Assembly: GCA_016787085.1 (NCBI GenBank)
Contig: JAEUVJ010000044.1
Coordinates: 1-57,749, forward strand
DNA length: 57,749 nucleotides
Source of the DNA: Chitinophagaceae bacterium
GTDB lineage: Bacteria; Bacteroidota; Bacteroidia; Chitinophagales; Chitinophagaceae
Direction: 5' to 3'
Part shown: positions 50,957-57,749 of the stretch, piece by piece
Position numbering within the stretch: position 1 is the stretch's first letter
Layout of the letters: each line of letters opens with the position of its first letter
Position numbers and translations under genes: made by a program
Notes under the pieces: generated by a model
Told to the model about the DNA's origin: nothing
What the model saw: the letters and a program-made list of their open reading frames with translations, nothing else
The model's database searches: none

Positions 50957-51760
50957 ATGAGTGATTACAGAGACAGAATGAGAGAAAGGAGAGACCGGTG
51001 GGAGGCCCGCTGTGAGACAAGGATGGACCGCCATGACGGAAAAGGGCATATCTGGACAGGTGTTTTCCTGCTGGTGATAGGTGGCCTGGCATTAGCGAAG
51101 AGCTTTGGTGTACCTATGCCGGTCTGGCTGTTTACCTGGCAAATGCTGCTCATCGGTATCGGCCTGGTCATGGGTCTAAAGAAAGGATTCCGGGACGGTG
51201 GCTGGTTCATCCCTATTATCATCGGTGGCGCTTTCCTGGTCAATGATTATTTCCTGCATGGAGAATTGCGCCGTCATATCTGGCCGGTGATCCTGATCGT
51301 TATCGGCGCTTTATTCATCTTCCGGCCACGCAAAAAAAAATGGCAGGGCTGGAGTGAAAAAAAAAGCGATGGAGCGCAGGCCGAAACAGTTACTCCGTTA
51401 AGTGAAGCTGAATACAGTAAAGATGATATTATTGACAGCACCAATATTTTCAGCGGCACAAAGAAAGTAGTGCTTTCCAAGAATTTCAAAGGCGGCGACC
51501 TTACCAATATTTTCGGCGGCTGTGAAATAGACCTGACACAGGCCGATATGCCTGAATCAGCCGTAATAGATATCACCGCCATCTTTGGCGGCGCTACGCT
51601 GATCCTGCCGTCGAACTGGGCGGTCAAAACAGATTCTGTCACCATTTTTGGCGGCATCAGTGACAAACGGAAGTTTCCCAATGTACCGGAGACCGCCAGC
51701 AAGACATTGATATTGGATGGAACGATCATATTCGGCGGCGTAGAGATCAGGAGTTATTAA
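50957..51760 (+). CDS. LiaF-like four-helix membrane protein
   Basis: A 267-residue protein with a charged N-terminus (RDRMRERRDRWEAR), four membrane helices (about 32-50, 56-74, 81-98 and 110-123), and a C-terminal beta-domain of LiaF type (NIFSGTKKVVLSKNFKGGDLTNIFGGCEIDL, ITAIFGGATLILPSNW, IFGGISDK). LiaF proteins inhibit cell-envelope stress kinases in Firmicutes. The two genes downstream (DUF4288, then LytS-type kinase and LytTR) are consistent with an envelope-stress control system. A hairpin at 51772 may separate them. Confidence 0.88.
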   Translation: MSDYRDRMRERRDRWEARCETRMDRHDGKGHIWTGVFLLVIGGLALAKSFGVPMPVWLFTWQMLLIGIGLVMGLKKGFRDGGWFIPIIIGGAFLVNDYFLHGELRRHIWPVILIVIGALFIFRPRKKKWQGWSEKKSDGAQAETVTPLSEAEYSKDDIIDSTNIFSGTKKVVLSKNFKGGDLTNIFGGCEIDLTQADMPESAVIDITAIFGGATLILPSNWAVKTDSVTIFGGISDKRKFPNVPETASKTLILDGTIIFGGVEIRSY

Positions 51761-51771
51761 AACACTTCTGT

Positions 51772-51798
51772 TTCATTGGAGCAAATTCTGCCAATGAA
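51772..51798 (+). terminator. Hairpin after the LiaF-like gene
   Basis: TTCATTGG pairs with CCAATGAA across 11 bases. There is no clear T-run, so termination would be weak. Confidence 0.4.
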
Positions 51799-51888
51799 GT
51801 ATAAATAATTAATGCCCGGCCCGGTAAAGAACAGAGTACAATAACCGCACCCGCTTTACCCGGCAGGGCTTACCATAAACCAACTTGT

Positions 51889-52248
51889 ATGAACTGGTAT
51901 CTCGCAAAAATGGTTTTTCGTATCGTCTGTGGCGATGGCGATCATACTGCACAGTTTGATGAACAACTTCGCCTGGTAGCGGCTTCTTCGAAGGAAGAAG
52001 CATTCAGCAAAGCGCAGGAGATCGGTCAAAAAGAGCAAGAAACCTTTTATAATCGTAAAGACCAGCTGGTGCAATGGCAATTCATCAACATCAGTGAACT
52101 ATACAGGCTCAGCGACCTCATAGATGGGGCTGAATTGTATTCCCGTATCGAAGAAAGGGATAATGCTGAAGCGTATATCTATACTGTGAACCAAAAAGCG
52201 GAGAATATTTTCTTTACCCAAACCCACCAGCTTTTACAACTGGCATAA
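51889..52248 (+). CDS. DUF4288 domain protein
   Basis: A 119-residue cytoplasmic protein with MNWYLAKMVFRIVCGDGDHTAQFDEQLRLVAASSKEEAFSKAQEIG, the typical DUF4288 strand-helix start, and a C-terminal QWQFINISELYRLSDLIDGAELYSRIEE. DUF4288 members are found near unrelated genes and have no established activity. Only six bases separate it from the LytS-type kinase gene, so co-expression is likely. Confidence 0.85.
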   Translation: MNWYLAKMVFRIVCGDGDHTAQFDEQLRLVAASSKEEAFSKAQEIGQKEQETFYNRKDQLVQWQFINISELYRLSDLIDGAELYSRIEERDNAEAYIYTVNQKAENIFFTQTHQLLQLA

Positions 52249-52254
52249 TGCATC

Positions 52255-53313
52255 ATGTCTAATTCGCCTCTTTCGGCAAACAGGTTTCGTCTCACTTTCG
52301 GTATCAGCTGGCTGGTATTGATGGCCGACCATGCCATGGTACTGCACTATTTTGAATTGCCCTGGAAAGAAGCGATCATTGATAGCTGTATCAGCAATGG
52401 CCTGCTGCTCTTATTCTGCCTGCTGATCATGAATACACTTCGTTATTACCTGCCGCAAAAGGAACAACTGATCAACATCTTTGCGTGGTGTGTGACATTT
52501 TCGATCGTATGGCTTGTATTGACGAAATGGCTGCTGAAACTTTCTTTAGGCTCCCATCCCGGCTATGCAGAATTATTGTCCCGTTCCGGTTCTATCCGGT
52601 TCAGCATCGCCTTCCTGCTGCTGGGCTGTATCACCATGATCAGCGTACTGTGGCAAACCTGGAATATGCAGAAAGAAGACCAGTCACGGAAAGCCGACGC
52701 AGAAAAACTGGCAAAAGAAGCCGAGCTGTTCAAACTTCGCCAGCAATTACAGCCGCATTTTTTATTTAATAGCTTAAACTCCATCAATGCCCTGATCGGG
52801 ACCCGGCCTGCTGAAGCCAGGAAGATGGTGCAGCAGTTGTCGGACTTTCTGAGAGGCACTTTAAAAAAGGAAGAAACGCAATGGGTGACCCTTCAGGAAG
52901 AACTGCAATATCTTCAACTGTACCTGGAAATAGAAAAGGTTCGTTTTGGCAACCGGCTCGCCACAGTGACAGAAACAAATGAAGAAGTACAGCAAATGAA
53001 ATTACCTGCTTTACTTTTGCAGCCGGTAGTGGAGAATGCGATCAAGTTCGGCTTGTATGACACCACCGGCGAGACCGTGATACGCATACTTACATCCAAA
53101 GAAGGTAGTGAACTTATCGTAAAAGTGAGCAATCCCTTTGACCCGGAGACATCGGCCCCCAAACAAGGGACGGGTTTCGGGCTGAAATCCGTGCAAAGAC
53201 GATTATATCTTTTATTCGGCCGCAGCGACCTGCTGGCGACAGAAGCGAAAGGAAATATATTCACAACAATAGTAAAGATCCCGCAGGTGTCTGACACATC
53301 ACAGAGTGTCTGA
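52255..53313 (+). CDS. LytS/YehU-type sensor histidine kinase
   Basis: A 352-residue membrane kinase with four N-terminal helices (about 14-32, 44-61, 76-95 and 115-133). The phosphorylation site is H168 in RQQLQPHFLFNSLN, the hallmark of the His_kinase (PF06580) family. A HATPase domain follows with N-box PVVENAIKFGLYD and G-box GTGFGLKSVQRRL. There is no periplasmic sensor domain, so the signal is probably sensed in the membrane. It pairs with the LytTR regulator 23 bases downstream. Confidence 0.93.
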   Translation: MSNSPLSANRFRLTFGISWLVLMADHAMVLHYFELPWKEAIIDSCISNGLLLLFCLLIMNTLRYYLPQKEQLINIFAWCVTFSIVWLVLTKWLLKLSLGSHPGYAELLSRSGSIRFSIAFLLLGCITMISVLWQTWNMQKEDQSRKADAEKLAKEAELFKLRQQLQPHFLFNSLNSINALIGTRPAEARKMVQQLSDFLRGTLKKEETQWVTLQEELQYLQLYLEIEKVRFGNRLATVTETNEEVQQMKLPALLLQPVVENAIKFGLYDTTGETVIRILTSKEGSELIVKVSNPFDPETSAPKQGTGFGLKSVQRRLYLLFGRSDLLATEAKGNIFTTIVKIPQVSDTSQSV

Positions 53314-53336
53314 CATCCGTGTTAAACAATAATAGT

Positions 53337-54077
53337 ATGGGTAAAGTAGTGATCATAGATGATGAGATGCTGGCAAGGAGCATTGTAAAAGAATACCTGC
53401 AGCAGCACCCGCAATTAGAACTGATGGCGGAATGCGGCGATGGGTTTGAAGGAGTGAAAGCCATCCAGCAGCACCAGCCCGACCTGATATTCCTGGATAT
53501 ACAAATGCCCAAGATCAATGGCTTTGAAATGCTGGAACTGATCGAACACCCGCCTGCTGTTATTTTCACTACGGCATTTGATGAGTATGCTATCAAAGCA
53601 TTTGAAGCACATGCTATAGACTACCTGTTAAAACCATTTGACCAGGAAAGATTTGATAAAGCCGTTGCCAAATGGATGGAACAAAAGCCGGCTGTCATTG
53701 AAAAGTCAACGCAAGAGTTACTGGAAACCGCTTCTCATTCCCCTTCGCAAAGCCAGCGGGTGGTAGTGAAAAATGGCAGCAAGATCAAGATCATACCGGC
53801 ACATGATATCTTTTACCTTGAAGCGGCTGATGATTTTGTGAAGATACATACACAAGAAGGGTATTTCCTGAAAAATAAAACAATGGGGCATTTTGAGCAG
53901 ACGCTGGATGAACAGCAATTCGTACGTTCTCATCGCTCTTATATCATCAATATCCAGCAGATCACCCGGATCGATCCGTATGAAAAGGACGGCCATGTGG
54001 CCGTATTGCGTACCGGCGCAAAAGTTCCTGTAAGCCGCAGTGGTTATGGAAAACTAAAAGCGATCCTTGGCATATAA
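53337..54077 (+). CDS. LytTR-type response regulator
   Basis: A 246-residue regulator; the ATG at 53337 gives MGKVVIIDDE and replaces the GTG at 53319. The receiver has D54 (LIFLDIQMPKINGF), T in FTTAF and K in LLKPFDQERF. The C-terminal LytTR domain has VVVKNGSKIKIIPAHDIFYLEAADDFVKIHTQEG and FVRSHRSYIINIQQITRI, which bind DNA as beta-strands. Targets are unknown; the LiaF-like gene upstream is a candidate. It converges on the ATP-grasp gene, with a gap of three bases. Confidence 0.95.
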   Translation: MGKVVIIDDEMLARSIVKEYLQQHPQLELMAECGDGFEGVKAIQQHQPDLIFLDIQMPKINGFEMLELIEHPPAVIFTTAFDEYAIKAFEAHAIDYLLKPFDQERFDKAVAKWMEQKPAVIEKSTQELLETASHSPSQSQRVVVKNGSKIKIIPAHDIFYLEAADDFVKIHTQEGYFLKNKTMGHFEQTLDEQQFVRSHRSYIINIQQITRIDPYEKDGHVAVLRTGAKVPVSRSGYGKLKAILGI

Positions 54078-54080
54078 TCT

Positions 54081-55655
54081 TTATTCATTGCCTGTTTGTT
54101 GCAGGATATCCACGGTACGCTTGTACAACAAAGAGGCTCTGTCAGGCGATTCTCCTATACAGACAATACCAAGTTTACCATATTGCGATAAAGCACCGAC
54201 CAGGTGGAACATCACTCCTTCTTCTGTTGTACTGTTATAATGGATCTCATGGCTGATGGCAATATCAACCAGGTCATGCGCAGTTAATCCTTTACAGTTC
54301 TCACTGCTGAAATTATCCGAGGCCAGGTAATATCTTTTCTTTTTATCCGGCATCTCGAATTCACCGGTATGGGCATTATAAGATCCGCCGGTCAGGAATT
54401 GCAGCATCAGGTAAGGATGGGTGGTGCCTCCTTTCCGCAAATTGATCTCAATAGCATAATGCTTCCACATACCATTCTCCTTTACTGAAATAAAGTCAAT
54501 ACTGAAGCGGCCAAGCACTCCCTGGTTTCTCATTTCCTCTGACGCCAGTTTTCCCAATCGCCCGATCTCAACAGCGTATTCTGAAGAGGCGGGAAAGTTA
54601 GCACCAAGAAATACCTGCCCTGCATCACCACCCAGCAACTGGTCATGGGTGGAAATGACATCCACCTGTCCCAGCGGGTTGATCCGGCACTGTACAGAAG
54701 GAGACGCTTTGATGTCTCCTTCAATAGCCGCTTCCACTATCCCCTGCATGCGGGTAAATTTTTTTATGAAGCTTCGGTAGTTAAGATCAGGTGCGATAAT
54801 ATGCATATGCCGCAGTTGTTCTTTTATCCATTCTCTTGAAGCAGTGCGGTCAGTTGTTTCTTCGTAAGAAAAGACAGCATTCCCTTCTCCGGAAAAGCCA
54901 TCATTCATTTTTATTATGGCCCTCTTTAATAAGGGGAACTGTTGTTTTAATGCAAAAAGGCTCTCCACTATATCATTTTCCCCGGACAGGTTCTCAAAAC
55001 CCGGCGGTAGCAATAAACCCGCCTTTCTGAATAACATCCGGCTCCCGCTCTTCGTGCCGAGATACAAAAGATCGGGGTCACATCCATATACCGGCATTCC
55101 CAGTCTTACCGCCAGCGTCCTTTCTTTATCTGTCACATTGAAGCAGGTGATATGTGCCGCGTAACCGGGAGGAACACTGTTCCTGATCCTTTCTATCAGC
55201 CTGGGCCTTTCCAGAATTTTTTCTGTCAGCGAAAGATGGGAGACATCTGCACAGCTAAGCATCGTGAGCCGTTGACGGGCATGATAGCCTGTAACGCCGG
55301 GAAGCAAATGCAGGTAATAGTCAATGATGACAGGGTCAATAGTGACACTGGTAATGAAGATGACATGTGTTCTCGGCATTTTCAGCAGCATCAAAAGGCA
55401 TAATAATCTTTCTTCATAATAGTTGATGCCTTCTATCTTATACAGAATGTCCTTGTCAAGCGTAAGGCTTGGAATGATGATAACGGCTTTGGGCGCCATT
55501 TTATCGGGGAAGACATCCCTGAACTGGTAAACGAAGTTTTGCTGCAGTTCTTTGAATTGCCTGATCTCTTCTGTTGAACCGGGTGGCGGGAAACGGCTTG
55601 ACTGCCTGGGCACAAAGCCAGTATTTCTTTCTTCCGACGGAAAAAGATATGACAT
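54081..55655 (-). CDS. PGM1-like ATP-grasp peptide ligase
   Basis: A 524-residue ligase of the PGM1 (pheganomycin peptide ligase)-related ATP-grasp group. The ATG at 55655 (MSYLFPSEERN) is chosen; a longer frame to 55751 overlaps anmK and reads poorly. A pre-ATP-grasp region (about 40-220) is followed by the ATP-grasp core with the glycine-rich loop KMNDGFSGEGNAVFSY, E-A-A-I-E-G-D, RFSIDF and EINLRKGGTTHPYLML, a motif set typical of PGM1-like proteins. A C-terminal PGM1_C-like domain (about 410-524) follows. The family forms amide bonds between an amino acid (or peptide) and a carboxylate. Its neighbour anmK recycles a cell-wall sugar, hinting at an envelope or peptide-conjugate product. Confidence 0.82.
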   Translation of the reverse strand: MSYLFPSEERNTGFVPRQSSRFPPPGSTEEIRQFKELQQNFVYQFRDVFPDKMAPKAVIIIPSLTLDKDILYKIEGINYYEERLLCLLMLLKMPRTHVIFITSVTIDPVIIDYYLHLLPGVTGYHARQRLTMLSCADVSHLSLTEKILERPRLIERIRNSVPPGYAAHITCFNVTDKERTLAVRLGMPVYGCDPDLLYLGTKSGSRMLFRKAGLLLPPGFENLSGENDIVESLFALKQQFPLLKRAIIKMNDGFSGEGNAVFSYEETTDRTASREWIKEQLRHMHIIAPDLNYRSFIKKFTRMQGIVEAAIEGDIKASPSVQCRINPLGQVDVISTHDQLLGGDAGQVFLGANFPASSEYAVEIGRLGKLASEEMRNQGVLGRFSIDFISVKENGMWKHYAIEINLRKGGTTHPYLMLQFLTGGSYNAHTGEFEMPDKKKRYYLASDNFSSENCKGLTAHDLVDIAISHEIHYNSTTEEGVMFHLVGALSQYGKLGIVCIGESPDRASLLYKRTVDILQQTGNE

Positions 55656-55734
55656 ACCCACCCTGTTTCCTGAAAGATAGCAGCAGAAACTATGACAATA
55701 GTCTGACCTGAATGAAAGGGAGCAATGATTTTGG

Positions 55735-56832
55735 TCAGGCTTCCTGACCAAGCCATAAGGCTCCGCCGATGCTGGCCCTTGCCGCCCCGGTTACTGAAGC
55801 GATCACGCTGTACTCTTCCCTCCAGCGAAGTACACCGATCAGCGCCATGATCAATGCTTCTTTATAGTTCACCAGGTTCTTATCTGGTACAACCACTTCG
55901 ATATTCAATGCGGATAGTTTATTCCTTAACAGATCGACCAAAAAAGTATTGAATGCACCGCCGCCGGTAGCAAGAAGCCGTTGGCCGCCTGTTTGCTGTT
56001 TGCTGTTCTTTAATGCAGCAATATCTTTTGCGATCTGCACAGCGATATGTTCAACATGAGTCCTGAGCGCATCAGGTACAGAAAGAGCTGCTTCTTTTAT
56101 CACAGGGTACACCACATCTGTTCCAAAATCATTTGCCAAAGACTTGGGATAGTGTTGCTTGTAATAATCCAGCGAGTTTAATTTTTCCAGTAATCCTGTA
56201 TTCACGTTTCCCCGGGAGGCCATTTCACCACCTTTATCATATTCTTTTCCTGCTTCATTAGCCAGCATATTCAATACCCGATTGGCCGGGCAAATATCAA
56301 AAGCAATGTATGTATCTGCATTGACGGATACATTAGCGATACCGCCCAGGTTCAGGAAGTAATCATAATTACCGAGCAACAGCTTCTCTCCTATAGGTAC
56401 TATTGGCGCACCTTGTCCGCCAAAAGCAATGTCCATGGCACGCAGATCGCTGACCACCGGTAATTGTGTTTCTGCGGCAATAGCAGCGCCATCGCCGAGC
56501 TGGCCTGTCATCTTCCTTGCAGGCAGGTGAAAAGTAGTATGCCCGTGCGAAGCGATCAGCGCCACCTTATACTGCAGTCCGTTTTCCCGGATGAACCGGT
56601 TAACCTGTTGCCCGAGATAATGACCATAGTCCGTATGCAGCAACTGGTAATCCAGCGCATTTAAGGATATGGCACTCTTTAAACGGCCTATCCACTCTTC
56701 CGGGTAAGGATAGCAATCAGCTTTCAATATCTCATAACTCCATTTGCCGCCATTCTCATGTATCTCCGCGAATGCAATATCCAGCCCATCCAGTGAACTG
56801 CCGCTCATTAAACCAATAACCCTGTAAACCAT
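55735..56832 (-). CDS. anmK: Anhydro-N-acetylmuramic acid kinase
   Basis: Phosphorylates anhydro-N-acetylmuramic acid during cell-wall recycling, giving MurNAc-6-phosphate. The 365-residue protein has MSGSSLDGLDIA (phosphate loop 1), ASHGHTTFHLPA, DLRAMDIAFGGQGAPIVP, NLGGIANVSV, AFDICPANRVLNMLA, and LLATGGGAFNTFLVDLLR. All family motifs are present. It lies 79 bases upstream of the ATP-grasp gene on the same strand and is divergent from upp. Confidence 0.96.
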   Translation of the reverse strand: MVYRVIGLMSGSSLDGLDIAFAEIHENGGKWSYEILKADCYPYPEEWIGRLKSAISLNALDYQLLHTDYGHYLGQQVNRFIRENGLQYKVALIASHGHTTFHLPARKMTGQLGDGAAIAAETQLPVVSDLRAMDIAFGGQGAPIVPIGEKLLLGNYDYFLNLGGIANVSVNADTYIAFDICPANRVLNMLANEAGKEYDKGGEMASRGNVNTGLLEKLNSLDYYKQHYPKSLANDFGTDVVYPVIKEAALSVPDALRTHVEHIAVQIAKDIAALKNSKQQTGGQRLLATGGGAFNTFLVDLLRNKLSALNIEVVVPDKNLVNYKEALIMALIGVLRWREEYSVIASVTGAARASIGGALWLGQEA

Positions 56833-56918
56833 GAATCAGATTTTAAGTTAGCTTTGCCGGAGTTAATAACCGCCGGCGTCCTGTATGCCGAAAAGGATGT
56901 CAAAAGTAAACCATCACG

Positions 56919-57569
56919 ATGATTGTAAACCTGAGCCAGCAACATTCTTTGGTCAGCAACTGGGTAAGTGAACTGAGGGATGTGACCGTACAAAATGACC
57001 GGATGCGTTTTCGCCGTAACCTGGAACGTATCGGTGAAGTGGCTGCATATGAGATCAGCAAGGTCCTGCCTTTTAAAGAAGTGGAAGTCGAAACGCCTTT
57101 GGGTACGGCTACCAGCAAAGTATTAAGCGTACAGCCTGTCATTGCGACCATTTTGCGGGCCGGTCTTCCGCTGCACCAGGGTATTCTGAACTATTTTGAC
57201 AAAGCCGATAATGCCTTTATCTCTGCCTATCGCAAACACAATAAAGATGGCAGTTTCGAGATCAGCCTCGACTATATTTCCTGCCCCGACCTCGAAGGCC
57301 GGGAACTGATCATCTGCGATCCCATGCTGGCAACGGGTTCTTCCTTAGTAAAAACAATACAGTTCCTGAAAGAAGAAGGAAACCCGAAAGATATCCATAT
57401 CGTAGCAGCCATTGCCTGTACCGTTGGCATTGAATACGTTAAGCGGGAAGCTCCTTCCGTGACCATCTGGTGCGGGGATATTGATGACGAACTGACTGCC
57501 AAAGGGTACATTGTGCCGGGTCTTGGCGATGCCGGCGACCTCGCCTTCGGGGTAAAAGTACAGATGTGA
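56919..57569 (+). CDS. upp: Uracil phosphoribosyltransferase
   Basis: Makes UMP from uracil and PRPP in pyrimidine salvage. The 216-residue protein has the PRPP-binding motif ELIICDPMLATGSSLVKTI (about residues 128-146), ILRAGLPLHQGIL and the uracil-binding YIVPGLGDAGDLAFG at the C-terminus. Length is normal. It starts from ATG 56919, 86 bases from the divergent anmK. There is no clear promoter motif in that gap. Confidence 0.97.
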   Translation: MIVNLSQQHSLVSNWVSELRDVTVQNDRMRFRRNLERIGEVAAYEISKVLPFKEVEVETPLGTATSKVLSVQPVIATILRAGLPLHQGILNYFDKADNAFISAYRKHNKDGSFEISLDYISCPDLEGRELIICDPMLATGSSLVKTIQFLKEEGNPKDIHIVAAIACTVGIEYVKREAPSVTIWCGDIDDELTAKGYIVPGLGDAGDLAFGVKVQM

Positions 57570-57661
57570 CCAGCAGCTTTTCCAGCCTGGTGACTGTCCT
57601 ATTTACCCGGGGCAAATTTCCCCTGCTAACGGATTTGTTGTATTTTCCCGTTTCCGAATTG

Positions 57662-57749
57662 ATGACCATACAAATATCCCGTAGAAAGGCGCAATTTGAA
57701 GGACAAAAAGGCGTTTTAGAACAGGACGGATTTCCCAAAATTTCACCTG
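57662..57749 (+). CDS. Possible start of a further gene (partial)
   Basis: An ATG at 57662 opens a frame of 29 codons that runs off the window edge (MTIQISRRKAQFEG...). It has no signal peptide and begins with a basic stretch. A TTTG at about 57632 lies upstream, but no -7 box is clear. It is too short to identify and could be chance. Confidence 0.25.
   Translation, partial: MTIQISRRKAQFEGQKGVLEQDGFPKISP

Noticed and set aside
57570..57661. GGGGCAAATTTCCCC as a terminator after upp
   Set aside because: The arms are only four bases around a loose loop and no T-run follows.
1..57749. tRNA, rRNA, CRISPR array, transposase or prophage genes
   Set aside because: Scanned by eye for TTCGA loops, direct spacer arrays and recombinase motifs; none was convincing, though a small RNA gene could be missed without a covariance search.

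Overview
This window looks like chromosomal DNA of a Bacteroidota bacterium, most likely a member of the Chitinophagaceae or a close relative. The clues are a short housekeeping sigma factor of 291 residues, S16 with a long basic tail, a type IX secretion sorting tail on a DUF1501 protein, a paired DUF1800 protein, a clade II (Sec-type) nitrous-oxide reductase cluster, many SusD-era style lipoproteins with Bacteroidota lipoboxes, and promoters of the TTTG-N19-21-TAnnTTTG type. No rRNA, tRNA, CRISPR array, transposase or prophage was seen. Both ends are cut inside genes.

Layout. 1-4.6 kb: a metal-binding repeat protein, a decayed carbohydrate-binding gene, a lipoprotein and a TPR-linked adenylate cyclase. 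4.8-11.4 kb (minus strand): an assimilatory sulfur block (uroporphyrinogen methyltransferase, cysN, cysD, cysH, a 1-Cys peroxiredoxin, an Rrf2 regulator, OsmC and a CDF metal transporter). It has an exact Bacteroidota promoter in front of the peroxiredoxin and a palindrome next to it. 11.4-14.7 kb: a Tat-lipoprotein superoxide dismutase, an LptF/G permease and two small genes. 15-19 kb: rpoD, ffh, rpsP and rimM. 19-24.1 kb: DinB-like, Crp-like, DUF1501 and DUF1800 genes. 24.3-28.4 kb: DNA polymerase IV, a gene broken by one in-frame stop, an M20 dipeptidase, an S4 RNA-binding protein and a lipoprotein.

28.4-36.9 kb is the main functional unit, a nos cluster for reducing N2O to N2. A three-cysteine Rrf2 regulator faces a cytochrome c lipoprotein, nosZ, a fasciclin lipoprotein, a membrane-anchored NosL fusion, nosD, nosF, nosY and the iron-sulfur repair gene ric. 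The cytochrome would bring electrons to NosZ. NosL, NosD, NosF and NosY mature or support its copper centres. Ric would repair NO-damaged clusters.

37-57.7 kb: a two-domain universal stress protein, an OmpR-type two-component pair, trmD (separated from rpsP-rimM), a 25-residue membrane peptide, a GT9 plus polytopic membrane protein pair, a fatty acid desaturase, adenine deaminase, two tandem paralogous small proteins of unknown function, a large secreted beta-propeller amidohydrolase, a LiaF-like membrane protein, a DUF4288-LytS-LytTR operon, a PGM1-like ATP-grasp peptide ligase beside anmK, and upp.

The best candidates for something undescribed are the tandem paralogs at 46.6-47.4 kb, the ATP-grasp ligase next to anmK, the membrane-anchored NosL fusion, and the tiny membrane ORF at 40.8 kb. 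Functions were read from motifs and remembered family features only; no database search was run.
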